Assembly (NCBI GenBank): GCA_035235625.1
Contig: CP141145.1
Location: forward strand, 19,904,563 to 19,968,562
Source: Saururus chinensis
Taxonomy: Eukaryota > Streptophyta > Magnoliopsida > Piperales > Saururaceae
Length of the DNA: 64,000 bases
Direction: 5' to 3'
Shown here: piece by piece, positions 1 through 15,200 of the stretch
How positions within the stretch are numbered: the stretch's first letter is position 1
Layout: each line of letters starts with the position of its first letter
Made by a program: the position numbers and the translations under genes
The notes under the pieces: generated by a model
Told to the model about the DNA's origin: nothing
What the model saw: the letters and a program-made list of their open reading frames with translations, nothing else
The model's database searches: none

Positions 1-1839
1 AAGCCAAGAGCTATAGCAATTGATTGGCCTGGGTAACGATTGATTGCTATGATAGCTGGATGGTTTCAAGTTTTGTTTTGGAGAAGAATTTGAATCCAAA
101 TTGATTTGTTCCAAGTGATTTGCTTTCCTAGGATTCATTATTTTGTGTTATCTTGATTATTAAGGATTTTGTAGTTTGTTTTATTATTTTTGATTGGTTA
201 ATCCTAAAGTAGTTAGAGATTGGATTCATTTATTTACAATTATACCATTAGGACTTATATTAAATCTTAGCCCTTTCATGGAAGACATAGTTCTATGTTT
301 TTCTAAGATATTGAAGAGGAGGAAAATACTTCTTTCTCCAGTGTTTTCCCTCTATTTTTGTGAATTTTCTATTAATGTTCACAAGAGAGGAAGGTTGTCG
401 AACGTCATTTGTCCCATCAAGCCCTGCCCTACATCATAGTCCAAGCAGCATTTCAAAAATGGATTCAACTAATGCAACCAAACTAAACAAAGGACTATTC
501 ACTTATAAAACTAGATAATAAATTTATAAATTAGAGCAAATAAAAGATGCATACGTAGTTTCTTTATGACCAGAAGGTGAAGCTCTATGCTAGCATTATC
601 AAGTTCTCCCTTCCTTTCATAAATTAATGAACATGTACCATACCAACTAGTAGCAAATAAAACAAAATAAAACTACTTAGAATAATGCTTTACAACTTGA
701 AATTATTGTATACTATTGAAATGACAATTTCCCTCTATGACTCTTCATGTTTTGGAAATGTTGGATGATATTCTCATTATCAATTTGGTTGAAAATGTCA
801 TTCTCAAAACATGCGATCAAACAATCATTCATTTACTCATCTCCAATTTGGTTATGAAGTTTATTCTTTGCAATATTCACATAGAAAACACTCTCTCTAG
901 AGTTGCAATGGCAACTAGAAAGGTTAATGACAACATCATGAACAAATCGACTAGTCCATAGAAAAGCACAAAGCTTTAACATAGGCTTAAGTTCAAATTT
1001 TCAAAAATTCTTCAAACTAATAGGAATGAGATTCTAGGAAGATTATTGATCCAAAGGAAGAAAAACTCAACAAAAAAACAACCTCCACATCAAGAGTTTG
1101 ACATTAAAATGAGAAGGGAGGAGAATGAACACTCCTAGATCAAAACTAGGGTTCCAAGAATAATAACAGAGCATTCTCACCTTGGTTTCACATGGAAGAC
1201 AATTATTTATAGGTAGGATGTGTCAAGGAAGAAGTTAAGGCCAAATTGGATTGGACTAATTTTAGAAATTGTCCCATAATTAGATCAATTAACTAGGTCA
1301 ATTGATGTAGTAAGCAATCGATCATTCGACTAAGAGTTTATTGTGAACTATCGGAAGCAAGTAGATTAATTGACCGATCGATGAACTTGTTGAAATTTTA
1401 AGATGCAGCTTGAAACCATTTTTTATACTTTTTGACCTCTTGCAAAGATAAACAATGATATAAAAGGACAAAAAAACCCTTCTGTACTGAGGTGTACCAT
1501 GGATCACATGTGCTTTTGGTTGAATCTTCACATATGATTTTATTTGAGCTCAATTTCTTTGATTCTTAAAATATCTTCAATTTTCAAGCTCTAATTGTTG
1601 ACTTTGATTTCTTAGACAACCTTAAAAAATCTAGGATACGAAATAAGTTTTCCATACAAGTAAGATAGTGATTTTGTCACGAAATTTACGAATGCATGAT
1701 CTTCATTTACACCTTTAATTGCATTGCTTTTGATAGATTATTGTAAATCCCAAAATCTTTTTTATCAAACGTAAGTTGAATACGACTTCAAACAATTGCA
1801 TGAAACCTAGTAGGGAATTTACTTTGGCTCTTTGTTCCC
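1..1839. other. AT-rich intergenic sequence, no gene seen
   Basis: No coding region can be supported here. Short stretches built on GATTGATTGCTA and GATCGATC words (around 35-55 and 1260-1385) resemble similar words at 4200-4330, 4990-5220, 12340-12450 and 41500-41560. Two of those sites lie in sequence that adjoins decayed gypsy elements, so this is probably worn LTR sequence of the same family. That assignment is inference. Confidence 0.4.
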
Positions 1840-2960
1840 AGTCCATGCTACCTGTCGTAACAATCTCAAGAACTCAAATAACAGCTAAAAACATGAGAAT
1901 GAAGCTTCACAATGTACCATAATTTGAGCCCCCACAAGTGACACAACCTTTTCAAATTGGTTTCTTGATTAAGGCCCTCCCTAGTCAATAATTCACCTTT
2001 TGCAACTACTTTAAAAATATCTAGAAGTTGTTCATTTCGAAGCATATCTTTACACTATAAGATGCTCTAATAATATTCATTATATCAAAGAGAAAGTCAA
2101 AGAAATCGCTTATTGACATGAGTTTTTTTTTTGAAATAGCAACAAGTGTGAGTAGCAGACGATGAACACAATGATGAACAAAATATGCACACTCATTTTC
2201 AATCAACGTAAGTGCTTTCAACTTGTTAAATTGACCTTGCATATTACTAGCACTATCATAATCTTGTCCTCACAATCTTGTTATGCTTGATCCATGCTTG
2301 GAAAGTCGTTCTTCATTCTTTTTTTAAGAACAAGTCTGTCATTCCTTTGATGTGTATGAAACCTATAACACATACAACACAACCCTGCATATTTACATAA
2401 TGTATAACAACAACTATGTGTTCTTTGATAGATATATCACTAACTTCATTAATCAAAGTAGAAAAGAAAGAATCCCAAGATCACCAATGATAGTTTATAT
2501 GTTCTCTAATGCACAAGTGTACAATATCTATTTGGATACTTAGTGTTGTCATATGTTATTTTGAGGAGCACTTTTTCTGATAACCTACCCAGTTCTTCAT
2601 TTATCTAAGCAGGAAATTTTAAAAGCTCAAGGAAGTTCCCTTGATTAGTGGAATCTTCTAATTCAGCTTGGCCACAAAAAGCTATTCATTCATTTAAAAA
2701 AAATTGAGTGCACTTAACTAGTGCCTCTAAGCAAGCTTTATATTCAATGTCACTTTATTCTTCATGCTTATGAAAAATTATTTGAATGTGTTGTTCTTAC
2801 TTTAATAAATCACTAGCCATTCTATAACTGTTTTTGTGTGACCTGTCTACTCCTCCCACAACAACACCCATTTTTCATATTTCTTCCATTTTATCAAACC
2901 TCTTTACTACAAAATCATAATTAAAAATTGATCTCCAAAAAGATAACAATATAAGCAAAA
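1840..2960 (-). pseudogene. Decayed hAT-type transposase, zinc finger MYM-type 1-like (TTF-type)
   Basis: Read on the minus strand, disconnected frames keep the signature order of plant ZMYM1-like hAT transposase-derived proteins. First comes a segment reading FSTLINEVSDISIKEHIVVV (about 2430-2490). Next is GQDYDSASNMQGQFNKLKAL (about 2210-2270), followed by ENECAYFVHHCVHRLL and the RGLNQETNLKR-like block near 1940-1985, which lies C-terminal in the family. In the family these are the RNase H-like catalytic core flanks. Several stop codons and frame changes separate the blocks, and no zinc finger or intact dimerisation domain was found, so it is inactive. The largest continuous frame, 2021-2242, is only 73 codons. 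Confidence in the family is good; the outer limits are approximate. Confidence 0.68.
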
Positions 2961-3300
2961 TGTGTTGAGTTTAGTAGCCAACTAGACGGTGGTAGTAGAT
3001 CACTAGATTGCTCTTCAAACATATACTTTGTAGAAGTAAAAATCAAGAGTTCTAGCCTCTATACGCATGAATTTTTAATTAACAATGGAAACAAATTTTA
3101 TATGCATAAACTATCAATCTATCAACTATCTAATTAAACCAAGTATGCAAATCACACATGAACACATAACGATTTAATGTGGATAACCCAACTTAGGTGC
3201 AAAATCACGACAACTTCACAAGTTCAAACCAATGCACTAGTAATCAAGAGTTGTAAGACACTTAGCACAATAAATTAACCTCTTTAGACTCTATACAAAT
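2960..3300. repeat. Diverged direct repeat, copy 1 (retroelement-like)
   Basis: This block shares order and wording with 3440-3760: a segment on 'AGATCACTAGATTGCTC', then 'AATCAAGAGTT', 'ATCAATCTATCAAC', 'GATTTAATGT', 'AACCAATGCACTA'. The copies are diverged but collinear over about 320 bp, which suggests two old insertions of one LTR or a tandem duplication. No coding potential is visible. The family is not identified. Confidence 0.5.
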
Positions 3301-3439
3301 GAAAACTCCTCCTTGTTCACTCCTCTTTGTTGTTGGCATTTTTTCTTATTCCTTTGGATCCTTGAAGCATTTCCTCTTCATGTTTCGTCTTTGTCTCCTA
3401 GAAACTCAATCAAAGATGAGAGTTTAATATCCATCTAGT

Positions 3440-3760
3440 TAACCTAGTAGATTACTAGATTACTCCTAAAACTAGTACTTCGACAAATAAGAATTAAGAG
3501 TTATAACCTTTATAAATAGATTTTTTTTAAAGCGGATACAATAAAAACTTAATGATTAACTGCATTCATGATCAATCTATCAACAAATCAAACCATAAAA
3601 CATTCAAGATCACACAAGGATTTAATGTAAAAAACCCAAATTGGGGTAAAAAACCATGGTAGTTCCTACAAGGAACCAAACCAATGCACTATTAGTAAGC
3701 AATATAATTATATGACATAAGTAAACTACCAACCTTTGTTTTGACTCAAACATAAACTTA
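3440..3760. repeat. Diverged direct repeat, copy 2 (retroelement-like)
   Basis: Partner of the block at 2960-3300, in the same orientation. It shares a run of short anchors in the same order, including 'GATTTAATGTAAAAAACCCA' and 'AACCAAACCAATGCACTA'. Downstream sequence to about 4140 is AT-rich and has no supported gene. Confidence 0.5.
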
Positions 3761-6700
3761 TTTTGTTTTGATCTCTACAAATTCTTATAGTTGTTGGTCT
3801 TCAAGTCTTCTCCCTCAAGCACTTGAAACTTTTCTTTCTCCTTCCTTTGTCTTTCTCTCCTTTTAGCATTCAACAAACTTCTTTTGTTGTATTGACTTTG
3901 GCCTTCAGTTCTTCAATGCCCTATTGAAGATTTGCTGCAACTCCTCAAGCTTTTATGTGTGTTGTGTTGTGAAAAACTTTTCTCCTTTAGCTAATTGAAT
4001 TAATTTTCAAAGCATGTAGCTAATGGAAATCTCTATACTCTCAAAACCCAATAGAGTAGACTCACCAATCTTTCTTTATGCCAACAATGATTTTCCTCTT
4101 CTTTTCCCACTTTCAAAACACTCTTATATAGATAACTAAGTCAATTTAGGTGTTAGACCTTGAATAAGAATCAAATTCAAATCAGAATGACCTATTGTGG
4201 GAAACTATGGGCTCCAACGATTGATCGCTACAATAACTGATTAATCGTTTAACTCTCGCATTTATTTTACAAAGAATGCTATAGTACCCAATTGCTACAG
4301 TAATTGATTGATTGATGCTACCGTATTGCTACAATATCAAAGTTCAAATTTCTTCCCAATTAATCTTGAATGAAAGTTTTATAGACTTATGTAATTTTCA
4401 CTTATTCTTTTCTCACACTTCAATATGATAAACCCTTTATCCTAATTGTGTGAATGTGATGTGTGTAAGTGTTTTACCTGCAAAAATACTTCTAAGTCTT
4501 TTAATCTGCTTCATTTTCAACATAGGATCATGAGTAGTAAGCATTCTATTCTATGACTCAAATTACACATTAATTGACATTGTTTTGTTTACTGAAATAA
4601 GTCAATATAATACATATGACTACATATGTTCTTACAAAAGACTCATTCTGCAATTGTTGATTCACCTTTGAGGTTCTTTAGCTCATTTGAAAATTTTATT
4701 ATGACTCAATTTTTATTTGTTGTGTGAGAATCTTCTCTTTTAGTTGTGTGTTTTCATGAATCTACCATTAACACGTGTATGAAGCTCTTTGGTGAACTCT
4801 CAGAAAATAATGATAAAAGAAGTCTCTAGGAAAATAATGACAAAGCAACTCTCCTTTCTTCTTTCTTCTTTATTATTTTTTGAGTTTTCCTCTTTTCAAA
4901 TTCGTAGTTCTCTAGCTTTTGGGACTTTGACTACAACTAGGAATACAATCTCTTAAGGAAAGCTTAAACTAGGTAACCACAATTGACAATGATTGATCAT
5001 TCATTATTTTCATAGGGCACGACCCTGCTAGTGATTGATCATTTATTAGACCAATCGATTGATAACCTCTTAGTCTGTTTTTACAAAGGGTTGTTTCAGG
5101 TGCCAATCAATCATTTGTTGAGGCAATCAATTGATTCAATATTGTTCCAGTGCTACAGTTCATAACTGATCGATTAATTCTACCTTTATAAGTTTCAGCA
5201 ATTGATCGATTATACAGTAATTCTATAGTTTTACCCTTATTCACCCCTAATTTAGTTTGAAACTCCTAAAGATCACTTCCTAAACCATTCTATGTGATTT
5301 ATATATATGAGTGTGTGTAAAATTAATCCTTTTAACCTTTAACACTTTTAGTCTTCACCCTTAATTCATAAGAACATGTATGCCCTATTTTTTAAGTCTG
5401 TCAATTCAAATCCAACCACAACTAATTTAGTCAAGTTATTAAGACTAAATTAATATGCAAAGTTTCAATATAAGTTTGATCAACAAAATCAACCACTTAT
5501 TATACATATGCTTCATATGTTCTTTCAAAATATTGCACCCTTAGCTATGTTATATTCTAACTAACTAGTATACTTATCAAACCATTGAGGAGGGAATCAT
5601 CTGAACACACTGAAAAGTTAATTTTGGGGAAAATACAACTACAAGGTTATCAAGGACCATTTTGCAAATAAAAAGTCCTTACCATGTCTTAGTCATTAGG
5701 ATGAAATTTTGAAATTGGAGTTCATAACCTAGAATTTTCTTTGAGTTCATCAAAATTGACTTTTGCTACTTGGCTTTGCTTCTTTGTAGATTAAAATTTA
5801 TTGTCATTAGAGGTTGATGGCATAAAATTAAATAGCCTAGATTTTCTTTTAAGAAACTTGTTTATTTGTTGTGAGGAGCATCTCTTGTTGCTGATGTTGA
5901 TGACATGGTTATCGAGTGCTTGCGTTGGCATTTGGATTGGTAATAAGCCTTTAGTAGACCCTTAGAGACAACCATGATTGACCACATGAGTTGTTTTGTC
6001 ATAGTGGTGGTGATGCAGGGGTTTGCCATCATCGACCTTGTGACTATGCTTACAGTACAAGATGCTTTGTGTGGCTATCTTTTGTTGCATGTTTTTGCTA
6101 TTCTCTTTGTTAATATTTATGTTTGTATTCTTCTATTTGTGTTATGTTGTTGCATGATTCTCATGTACTGACCTCCCCAGCTACTTTTGAATTGTGTATA
6201 GCATGCTCTTTCTATACTTTGTTTATGTTTAGTACATAAGGTGATGTGTGTTCCATAAAAAAAATTGAGCATATGTGACACTACTCAATTACAAAAATGC
6301 CAATTATAGAAGGCACGTAGAATGTCACTTTTTTTAAAAAAAATTGGGTTTGATTTTTTCTTAAATTTTAATGTGTGCAAATTTATGGGTGTGCACCCAT
6401 GCCAACAGGACAACCCAATTTTTATCTTATGGTCCATTTAATATAAGGGGCACCCATCCTAATTTTTACGTGTTGTAAGATTTGCATCTAGCATAGAGAA
6501 TGTTTTGCTCTCTTGGATCAAGTTACCTTTTTGAATATTTTACCTAACCAGGCTCAATGACCGGTGTCCATGGTATTGTTGTGGTCCAATGACCATGACA
6601 ACAAGGTGTCCCAGAAAGGAGAGAAGGGGGGAAACAAAGAGCTATGATAAAGATTAATCATACCATAGCTTGCATAGGGCAAAGCCTTTCCATTATATAG

Positions 6701-7653
6701 TAGAATTCGATGAATCGGATAAATCACTCACTCACATAATCTGATAAATCATTTACAAAATTGAATTAATTATTTATTTACAGAATGCTACCAACACCGA
6801 AGGACATACACTTGTGCTCGTGGGGCAACACAATCAGAATCAAATGGATCTTCCCATGATATCTCAATTCATGGGCATGCTATATGCCTCAAGAGGTAGG
6901 TATCTATAACTAATAGTTTTTTTGTTTTGGACCAAAGAACTATCCTTCAATTCTTACTATTTAAACCATTTGAAATATCATTCGAATAGTATAATAATAT
7001 TCCAAAGTCATTATCACAATAAAATCTCACTAAGATGTGTAACAAGATGCTATTATTTTAGTGTTTGTCTAGATCCTAACAATACCTTTTTTCAACAAAA
7101 ACTTTTATTCATGACACAAAAAGAATTATGGAAACATACGATCTAGTCGTAGCATGAAATTATAAGTTAAGACCACCTACCCTCACGACCTAGGGGTTTT
7201 TCAGGAGTAGCAAAGAACAAAGCCTCCACTTTTAACAAGGACCTTCTCTATAAGAGGCCTAGAGGCAGCGAGCAAAGCCTCTCCTTACCCAAGGATGATT
7301 TTCCTTCCGAATTAGGAAGCAAAAGGCAAAACCTCCCCTCACCCTAAAACTTTTCTCTCTATGCGGCTTAGACCTGGTGGGTAGAGCCTCCTCTTGCTTT
7401 GGGACGATCTATGCAGCGGGGGGAGCCTCCTCTTACCTAGGGATGTTTTCCCCTCTAGAAAGGTTATCTCAAGATTAAACAGACCCTCTCACTCTATAGA
7501 TCACCTCGATTTAGCTAAGTTTACCTTTTGAATGACTCAAATCGGGTTAGAAACAGCTTTGAAATGAAGAAGAGAAGTTTTAGAGATGGAGAGAACTCAG
7601 AAGAGAAGAGGAAATGATGTGAAAACCAAAGGGAGACCCGCCCCCTTTTTATA
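3761..7653. other. Intergenic, retroelement debris
   Basis: No gene is supported. Stretches at 4200-4330 and 4990-5220 carry repeated GATTGATCGCTAC/CGATTGATCA words like those near worn gypsy elements elsewhere in the window. Small open frames such as 5974-6171 and 6922-7146 have no recognisable domain and are likely chance. The text at 7180-7640 has evenly spaced 'AAGCCTCC' words and ends in a short purine/pyrimidine-rich tract before the tandem duplication that follows. Confidence 0.35.
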
Positions 7654-8446
7654 GGGGGGGGCGTTCATGCTTGTTCCAAACTGCGCATGGTTAGCATGCT
7701 GCTGGCTAGTAGCTAGCGTAAGTGCGTTGACACATCAATTATTATTATTTTTAAATCCAAAATGATTTCGAAACTCAAACGGTGATAAATTCTTTTCCAT
7801 AAACTTGGATTTACACTTTCTTAGTACCATTGGGCTTTTATCGATGAACCTTACAAAACAAGACTACATGTGGGGCCCACCTATGACATGGTTCATGAGG
7901 CTGAAGCCTATGATTATGACATTCGATTTATGTGTTCTTTAGCTCGATACTTTCGTCTCTTAGTACCCTATCAAGTACCATAAAATTTTAGTGAAGGCTG
8001 CTAATTTCTCCGAACCAGAAGGCCACATCTCTTCAGCATAGACATTGGGGGGGGGGGGGGCATTCATGCTTGTTCCAAACTGCGCATGGTTAGCATGCTA
8101 TTGGCTAGTAGCCAGCATAAGTGCGTTGACACATCAATTATTATTATTTTTAAATCCAAAATGATTATGAAACTCAAACGGTGATAAATTCTTTTCCATA
8201 GACTTGGATTTACTCTTTCTTAGTACCATTGGGCTTTTATCGATGAACCTTACAAAACAAGACTACATGTGGGGCCCACCTATGACATGGTTCATGAGGC
8301 TGAAGCCTATGATTATGACATTCGATTTATACGTTCTTTAGCTCGATACTTTCATCTCTTAGTACCCTATCAAGTACCATAAAATTTTAGAGAAGGCTGC
8401 TAATTTCTCCAAACCAGAAGGCCACATCTCTTCAGCATAGACCTTG
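7654..8446 (+). repeat. Tandem direct duplication, two copies of about 399 bp, joined by a G tract
   Basis: The block from about 7654 to 8047 is repeated at about 8048 to 8446 with few differences. Shared landmarks lie 399 bp apart, for example 'TTCATGCTTGTTCC' at 7664 and 8063. Each copy is preceded by a G run: 8 G at 7654-7661 and about 14 G at 8047-8060. The high similarity implies a recent duplication, or slippage/unequal exchange anchored on the G tract. No coding potential is seen. Confidence 0.85.
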
Positions 8447-9928
8447 TTGAAGGCAGCAGTCCAGAGAAGGTCAAGGGAGTAGCAACTACTGGAAGTAGGA
8501 AACAATGTTGTAGCCCCATCAGATTAGGAACACTTGTTTTGGATGTAGGAGGGCTTGGCGGCAACTTGGCACTGGCAGATAAGAGATTGGCACTGATGGT
8601 TAACTGGCTTGTGAGTATGGAAGTATGGTAGAGTTGTTGCTGACTCTACAAATAAGAGTTAGGCAACTGTTGTTTCACGGTGGATGAAGCTTCTGCCAGC
8701 GATGGGTGTCTAGGGGGGCTAGTTCATGCAACTTACAGGGTGTCTAGGGGGCTAGTTCATGCAACTTACACATTTTAAATAATTGTAGTGCTGAAACTAG
8801 GAGCAGATCCCACTAAGGGGGCAGTGAATTGGGTGGTAGATCGGCAGTAGCAGTGGACATGTAAGCAGTGCCAATTACTAGTCCGTCATGGCCACCATCG
8901 CTTGCACGATGTGGCAACTAGCATTGATACCAATGTTATGGTTTGGAAACTACAACATCATGGTGGCCGGGAAATGAGAAGAGAATGGGAGAGTCAAAGG
9001 ACTAAGACCAAGAATAATCATTCTATAACTCCCATTATGGCAAAACTCTTATAATATATAGAGAGGAGTCATGGGTTTCCTAACAACAATCCTAAAACTC
9101 ACTTGATCATAATAACAAAAGCCCTGACATAAGCCTCTCTAATCCATTAAGTGGGGCCCTTAGGTGGGGTGTAGTCTCCTTCTATTGTGACATAAAGGTA
9201 CATAGAGGCTTAGCATTGTACATAGCTACTAGGTGATTAGGTTAGAACTTAGAACCATGGTACATTACTATGTACCATGTTACACCTCAATATACCAATC
9301 TAGGGTCCCGAGCTCGACGTGCTAGACGCGTGTTAGTCATTTCCTTTTGGTAAGGATGCCGAGCTCAAATATCACATGTTGGGCCAGAACTCGGTAGTTG
9401 GTCCAATCCAGCTTCCCCTAATGCAGGAGGATTACCTATCTAGTACGGTTGTAACATGTGCACTAATAAATCTCACCATTTCCATGTCAATTCGTTATAA
9501 TATTAAACTTGGCAATGCTTGCAAATTTGATTCCTCTCTCCATGAAGAATCTCTCCCGAAGTCAGTATCATAACAGCCCAGGACGGCAGGAAGAAAGGGA
9601 CATAACTAATTATTAAACAAGGGTTTTCTACAAAATTAGAGATTATTGCATGTCATCTAGCGGCAAAATAACCTGAACTAACAAAGTAACAGTTAACTGA
9701 TTCCTTCCAACAATTTAAAAAAGAAACCCAGTTAAGTGCTTCTTCTAATGTGTAACGAAATGTATTAACTTAAAAGGCAAGTGCAACGTACACGAAACTC
9801 TGAACGCGGTTATCGAATGCTTTGGAATCCAGACTTTAACACATCCCAATCAGTATCTTTTTCCACGGAACGTCGGAAGTCACTATCTTTTGTACAACAG
9901 AATTGGTTTCCTTCCCATCTCTGATGGC
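8447..9928. other. Intergenic, retroelement debris upstream of the protease gene
   Basis: A short tandem duplication of about 35 bp lies at 8705-8775, carrying 'GCTAGTTCATGCAACTTACA' twice. Between 9170 and 9300 are words such as 'ACATAGCTACTAGGTGATTAG' pieces and 'ATGGTACATTACTATG'. These resemble 44320-45060 in the lipase intron, so one dispersed element probably sits in both places. No gene is supported. Confidence 0.4.
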
Positions 9929-9935
9929 TATAAAA
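9929..9935 (+). promoter_or_regulatory. Putative TATA box of the cysteine protease gene
   Basis: TATAAAA, flanked as GGCTATAAAAACATG, lies 94-100 bp upstream of the ATG at 10029. This is suitable for a transcription start near 9960 and a 5' leader of about 70 bases. It is a positional inference only. Confidence 0.6.
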
Positions 9936-10028
9936 ACATGTACGTAATCAGGGTGTTCATTCATCACTACAAATCCGATTCAACTTTCCCAGTATTCAGA
10001 TTTGAAGGGTTGAATTATTAACATTCAC

Positions 10029-11387
<1,359 letters not shown>

Positions 11388-12299
11388 CCACCTGCGATGG
11401 TGGCATTAGTACTAGCAGTGTGTTGTGTATATCTTTATACTCTTCAAAGATTGTGTGCTGGCCGTTGTACTCTTGGATTTGGCCGAACTATGTAAATTAA
11501 GACATCTATTGAATTAATGATACATATCTGTCTATTGCTATTCTGAGTACAGGGCTGGTTTGGGAACTATCCTAATGAAATCTAGTTCTCAAGCGAACAT
11601 TAAAAATCATACCAGGTATTACTACATAAACAGTTGCTATTTTTCATTAAAAAAATGTCACATTCCTGTAACTAAATTTTCCCCTTACAAGGGCATTCGC
11701 CCCTCTAGTTAAAAATACAAATGGCATTCTCTAGTTGGTTCAAGCATCACTTTCTTTTTGGTGCTTGCTTCCATTGGACTGATTACAGAAGAAAGGAATT
11801 TTTTTGGTTAATCATTGCATAAGGTGCAATAGTGATGGAGATGGCAAGTATGAAGGAATTCTTTAAGGTTCAAGATTGTCGATCTTGAGCAATGGGGAGG
11901 ACCCTAATTGTGATTTCCTCTTTCTTTCCTTCCTTATGCAGGGCTAAATTGATAGGATGAAAGTTGTTTGACAAATCCGGCTACAACACACACAACTTTT
12001 ATCTTTTACGAATTTTAATAGCAAATTCACATAAAATAAAGGAAAAATATAAGAGAAAGAATATTTTTTTCTTCTTAATATATCAGAAAAACATAGAATT
12101 ATAGCCTCTATAAAAGAGCTAAGCTTTTATAAAATCCTAATTACATTATTATAAGTAAAAGAAGCTAATTAATTTTTAACTTCTTTATGACTAACCAATC
12201 AAAATTAAGGAAAATAACTCATACCATCCCAAATAATCAAAGAATTACGAAATAAAGACTCATAGAATAACAAAAAGCTTAAAAGAAAACAATTTGGAA
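11388..12299. other. 3' flank of the protease gene, then retroelement-like sequence
   Basis: The first 150 bp or so probably hold the 3' untranslated region. From about 11940 the text is collinear with 41080-41480: a shared progression through 'AAAGAGCTAAGCTTTTATA'/'AAAGAGCCAAGTTTTTATA', an 'AATAACTCATA'-like block, and 'TTATCTAAAATAGACTTTGGAA'-like words. It is therefore likely part of the same retroelement family as the gypsy remnant that follows. No gene is seen. Confidence 0.45.
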
Positions 12300-15200
12300 T
12301 CAAATCCTTATCTAAAATAGACTTTGGAACCGTTCCACTGTTGGGGCGATCGATCACTAGCATGGTCAATCAATTGCCAATGCTCTCAACTTCGTTTTAC
12401 ACTAAGCCCCGCAGAGTACTGCTCAATCAATCATTTCTCCCAATTGATTGTGAGAGAGAAAACTATAATTTTTCTTTTTATGATCCCAATACTTCATATA
12501 TTTCAATACCATCCTCCCCTAGCTAAAAAGAATTTTCCCATAAATTTAAATAATCATTAACTAAAGAATCACAGAGATAAGGGATCAGATGTATAATATT
12601 AAAAATAATAGAAGTACGAATGTGGTTAGGAAGGTTGAGACGATAAGCATTATAATTAATCTTCTAAATAATCTTTAAAAGGCCCAATCATCCTTGCTGA
12701 TAATTTATTGTACTCTCTAACTGAAAATCTATCTTTGATCAAAACAACCCATACAAAATCACCAATATTAAAGTCCACATGTCTTCTTTTTAAATTTTTT
12801 GTTACTTTCTACTTATCATTAGACACATACAATTTCTTAAGAGTATAATTAATATTATGCAATTGTGATATAAAGTCATAAGCCCAATAGAGAGTGAGGA
12901 TTAAAGCCATTTAACAATAGTAAAAGGACTAAAGTCTGTATTTCAATTCACATTCCTATTATAAGCAAATTCAGTTTTATATAAGTTGTAGTCCTGTGAT
13001 TTAAGATTAGCACTAACAAACTTCTCAATAAGTTTACTAGAGATCTATTAACTACCTTTGTTTGTCCATTTATTTGTGGATGATAGACACTACTAAAATC
13101 AAGAGAAGTATGTGCTAGTTTCCACATAGAAAATGAGTATATATGTTAAAAATAGTAGATAATGGTAAACCATGTAAATGATATATCTTTTGAAAAAATA
13201 GTAATGTAGCATGAGATGCACCATTGGTCATTTTGTAAGCAATAAAATAGACCATATTTGAGACATTTATTCTTTTATGAGTACGGAGTAATTCAAGAAC
13301 AAAGACTATACTAATATTAGACATGGCTGAATAGGAGTCGACAAAGACATATATAACCTGACATTAGTAGATGTCCCTTTAGTAACATGATATGTATGAC
13401 ACCTCCCAACAAATATCTACACCTCCATCTGTATAAATGGCAAAAATTAAGAAGAAACAAGTTGTAAAGTCTTATCTCTTCTCATATGACCCTTATCATT
13501 CAATTTCTTAATCATTTTCAAGCGCATGCTACAAGTAGGAATACAATTACAATTGCTTTTAAAAAGAAACCCATCATGCAACAAATACTTTGACTTATAT
13601 CATGTCTCAAGCAAAGAAAGGATCAACAAACAGTAACTCATGAAATGAATCAAACCCTAACATTTGAGTATACATACTAATCAGTAAGCATGTTCGATGA
13701 CTCACGACATTTACAACCTTGTTCCAAACTTTAGATTTATGATTAAGTACAAAAGTATAATCCTCCAAATAAGATGCTCACTGTGCATGTTTAGTAGACA
13801 ATTTCTCTTAGATATTAATATTATTAAGAGTAAAATGATTAGAATAAAGAATAAACTCTACATGAATTAAATAATACCTCAAATGTCGAAGAGATTGGAT
13901 AACAACATAAAACTAAACATCATAGGCATTATACCTTCCAAGTAATCCTAACAACTTCTCACTAAAATAAGCAATTAGACGGCCATCTTCATGTAGGATA
14001 GCCCTAATACCAACCTTTTATGCATCACAATATAACTCAAAAGGCTTGACAAAGTTATATAAGGCTAACATATGCATTGAAATAAGTTTGTCTTTAACAA
14101 GAATAAAAACACATTCACCTTCATCACTCAAAACAAAAGATCTAAACTTTATACAATCGATAATGGGATCCATAATGGTACTAAAATGATGAATAAATCT
14201 ATGATAGAAAGAAGCTAACCCAAGGATCCCTACCTCATGTATATTAGTAGGTCTTCGTCATTGCTTCACTACATCAACCTTACTCTTATCTACAACTATC
14301 CTATCATTTGAGACAACATACCGAAGGAAAAATATCAAATCTCGCATGAAAAAATATTTCTTAATTGCTGCAAAAAGTCTATCCCTACGAAGAACAACTA
14401 AAACATCTCATAGATGATGTAAGTAAAAATCAATATCATATATATAAATAAGTGTATCATCAAAATAAACCACCATAAATTTGCCAATAAATGGTTGAAG
14501 AGCTTGGTTTATTACCTTCATGAATATACTAAGGGCATTTGATAACCCAAAAGGCATAACTAACCAATCATATAGCTTTTCTCTTTTCTTGAAGGTTGTC
14601 TTCCATTTATCACCTGATATGATTTTAATTTAATGATAACCACCTTTCAAATTCAGCTTTCTAAAGATAGAAGCACCACTCAACTAATCAAGTATATAAT
14701 CAATGTGGGAAATTGGGAACTAGTACTTGATAATAATCTTATAGATGAATTTACTATCCACTCACACATGCCAACTACTATCATTCTTTGGTGTAAGCTA
14801 AGCTGACACAACACATGAACTAAGATTCTCTCTAATATGTCATTTGCTCAACAACTCAAAAACTTGTCTCTAAAATTTCTCATGCTCCTTAAGACTCATC
14901 ATATAATGGGGATACTTAAGAGTATAGAACTGGGCACAAGGTCAATTTGATGTTGGATATCTCCAAGGGGTGGCAATTCATTAGGTAGGGACTCCGAAAA
15001 ACTAACATAATACTCATGCACCAAAGGTATAACCTCTTCGGGAATATCGTCACCTTCATTGTCGTCTTTAGAAACCAAAGCATATATAACATCATCTCAT
15101 TTTAATTCCCTAAGAAATTTACCCTAGACAAAAGAGTTACATCTTTGTTATTTTAGGGTTTAACCACCTCATCCTTGTAGGACACAAGAACAATTTTTGT

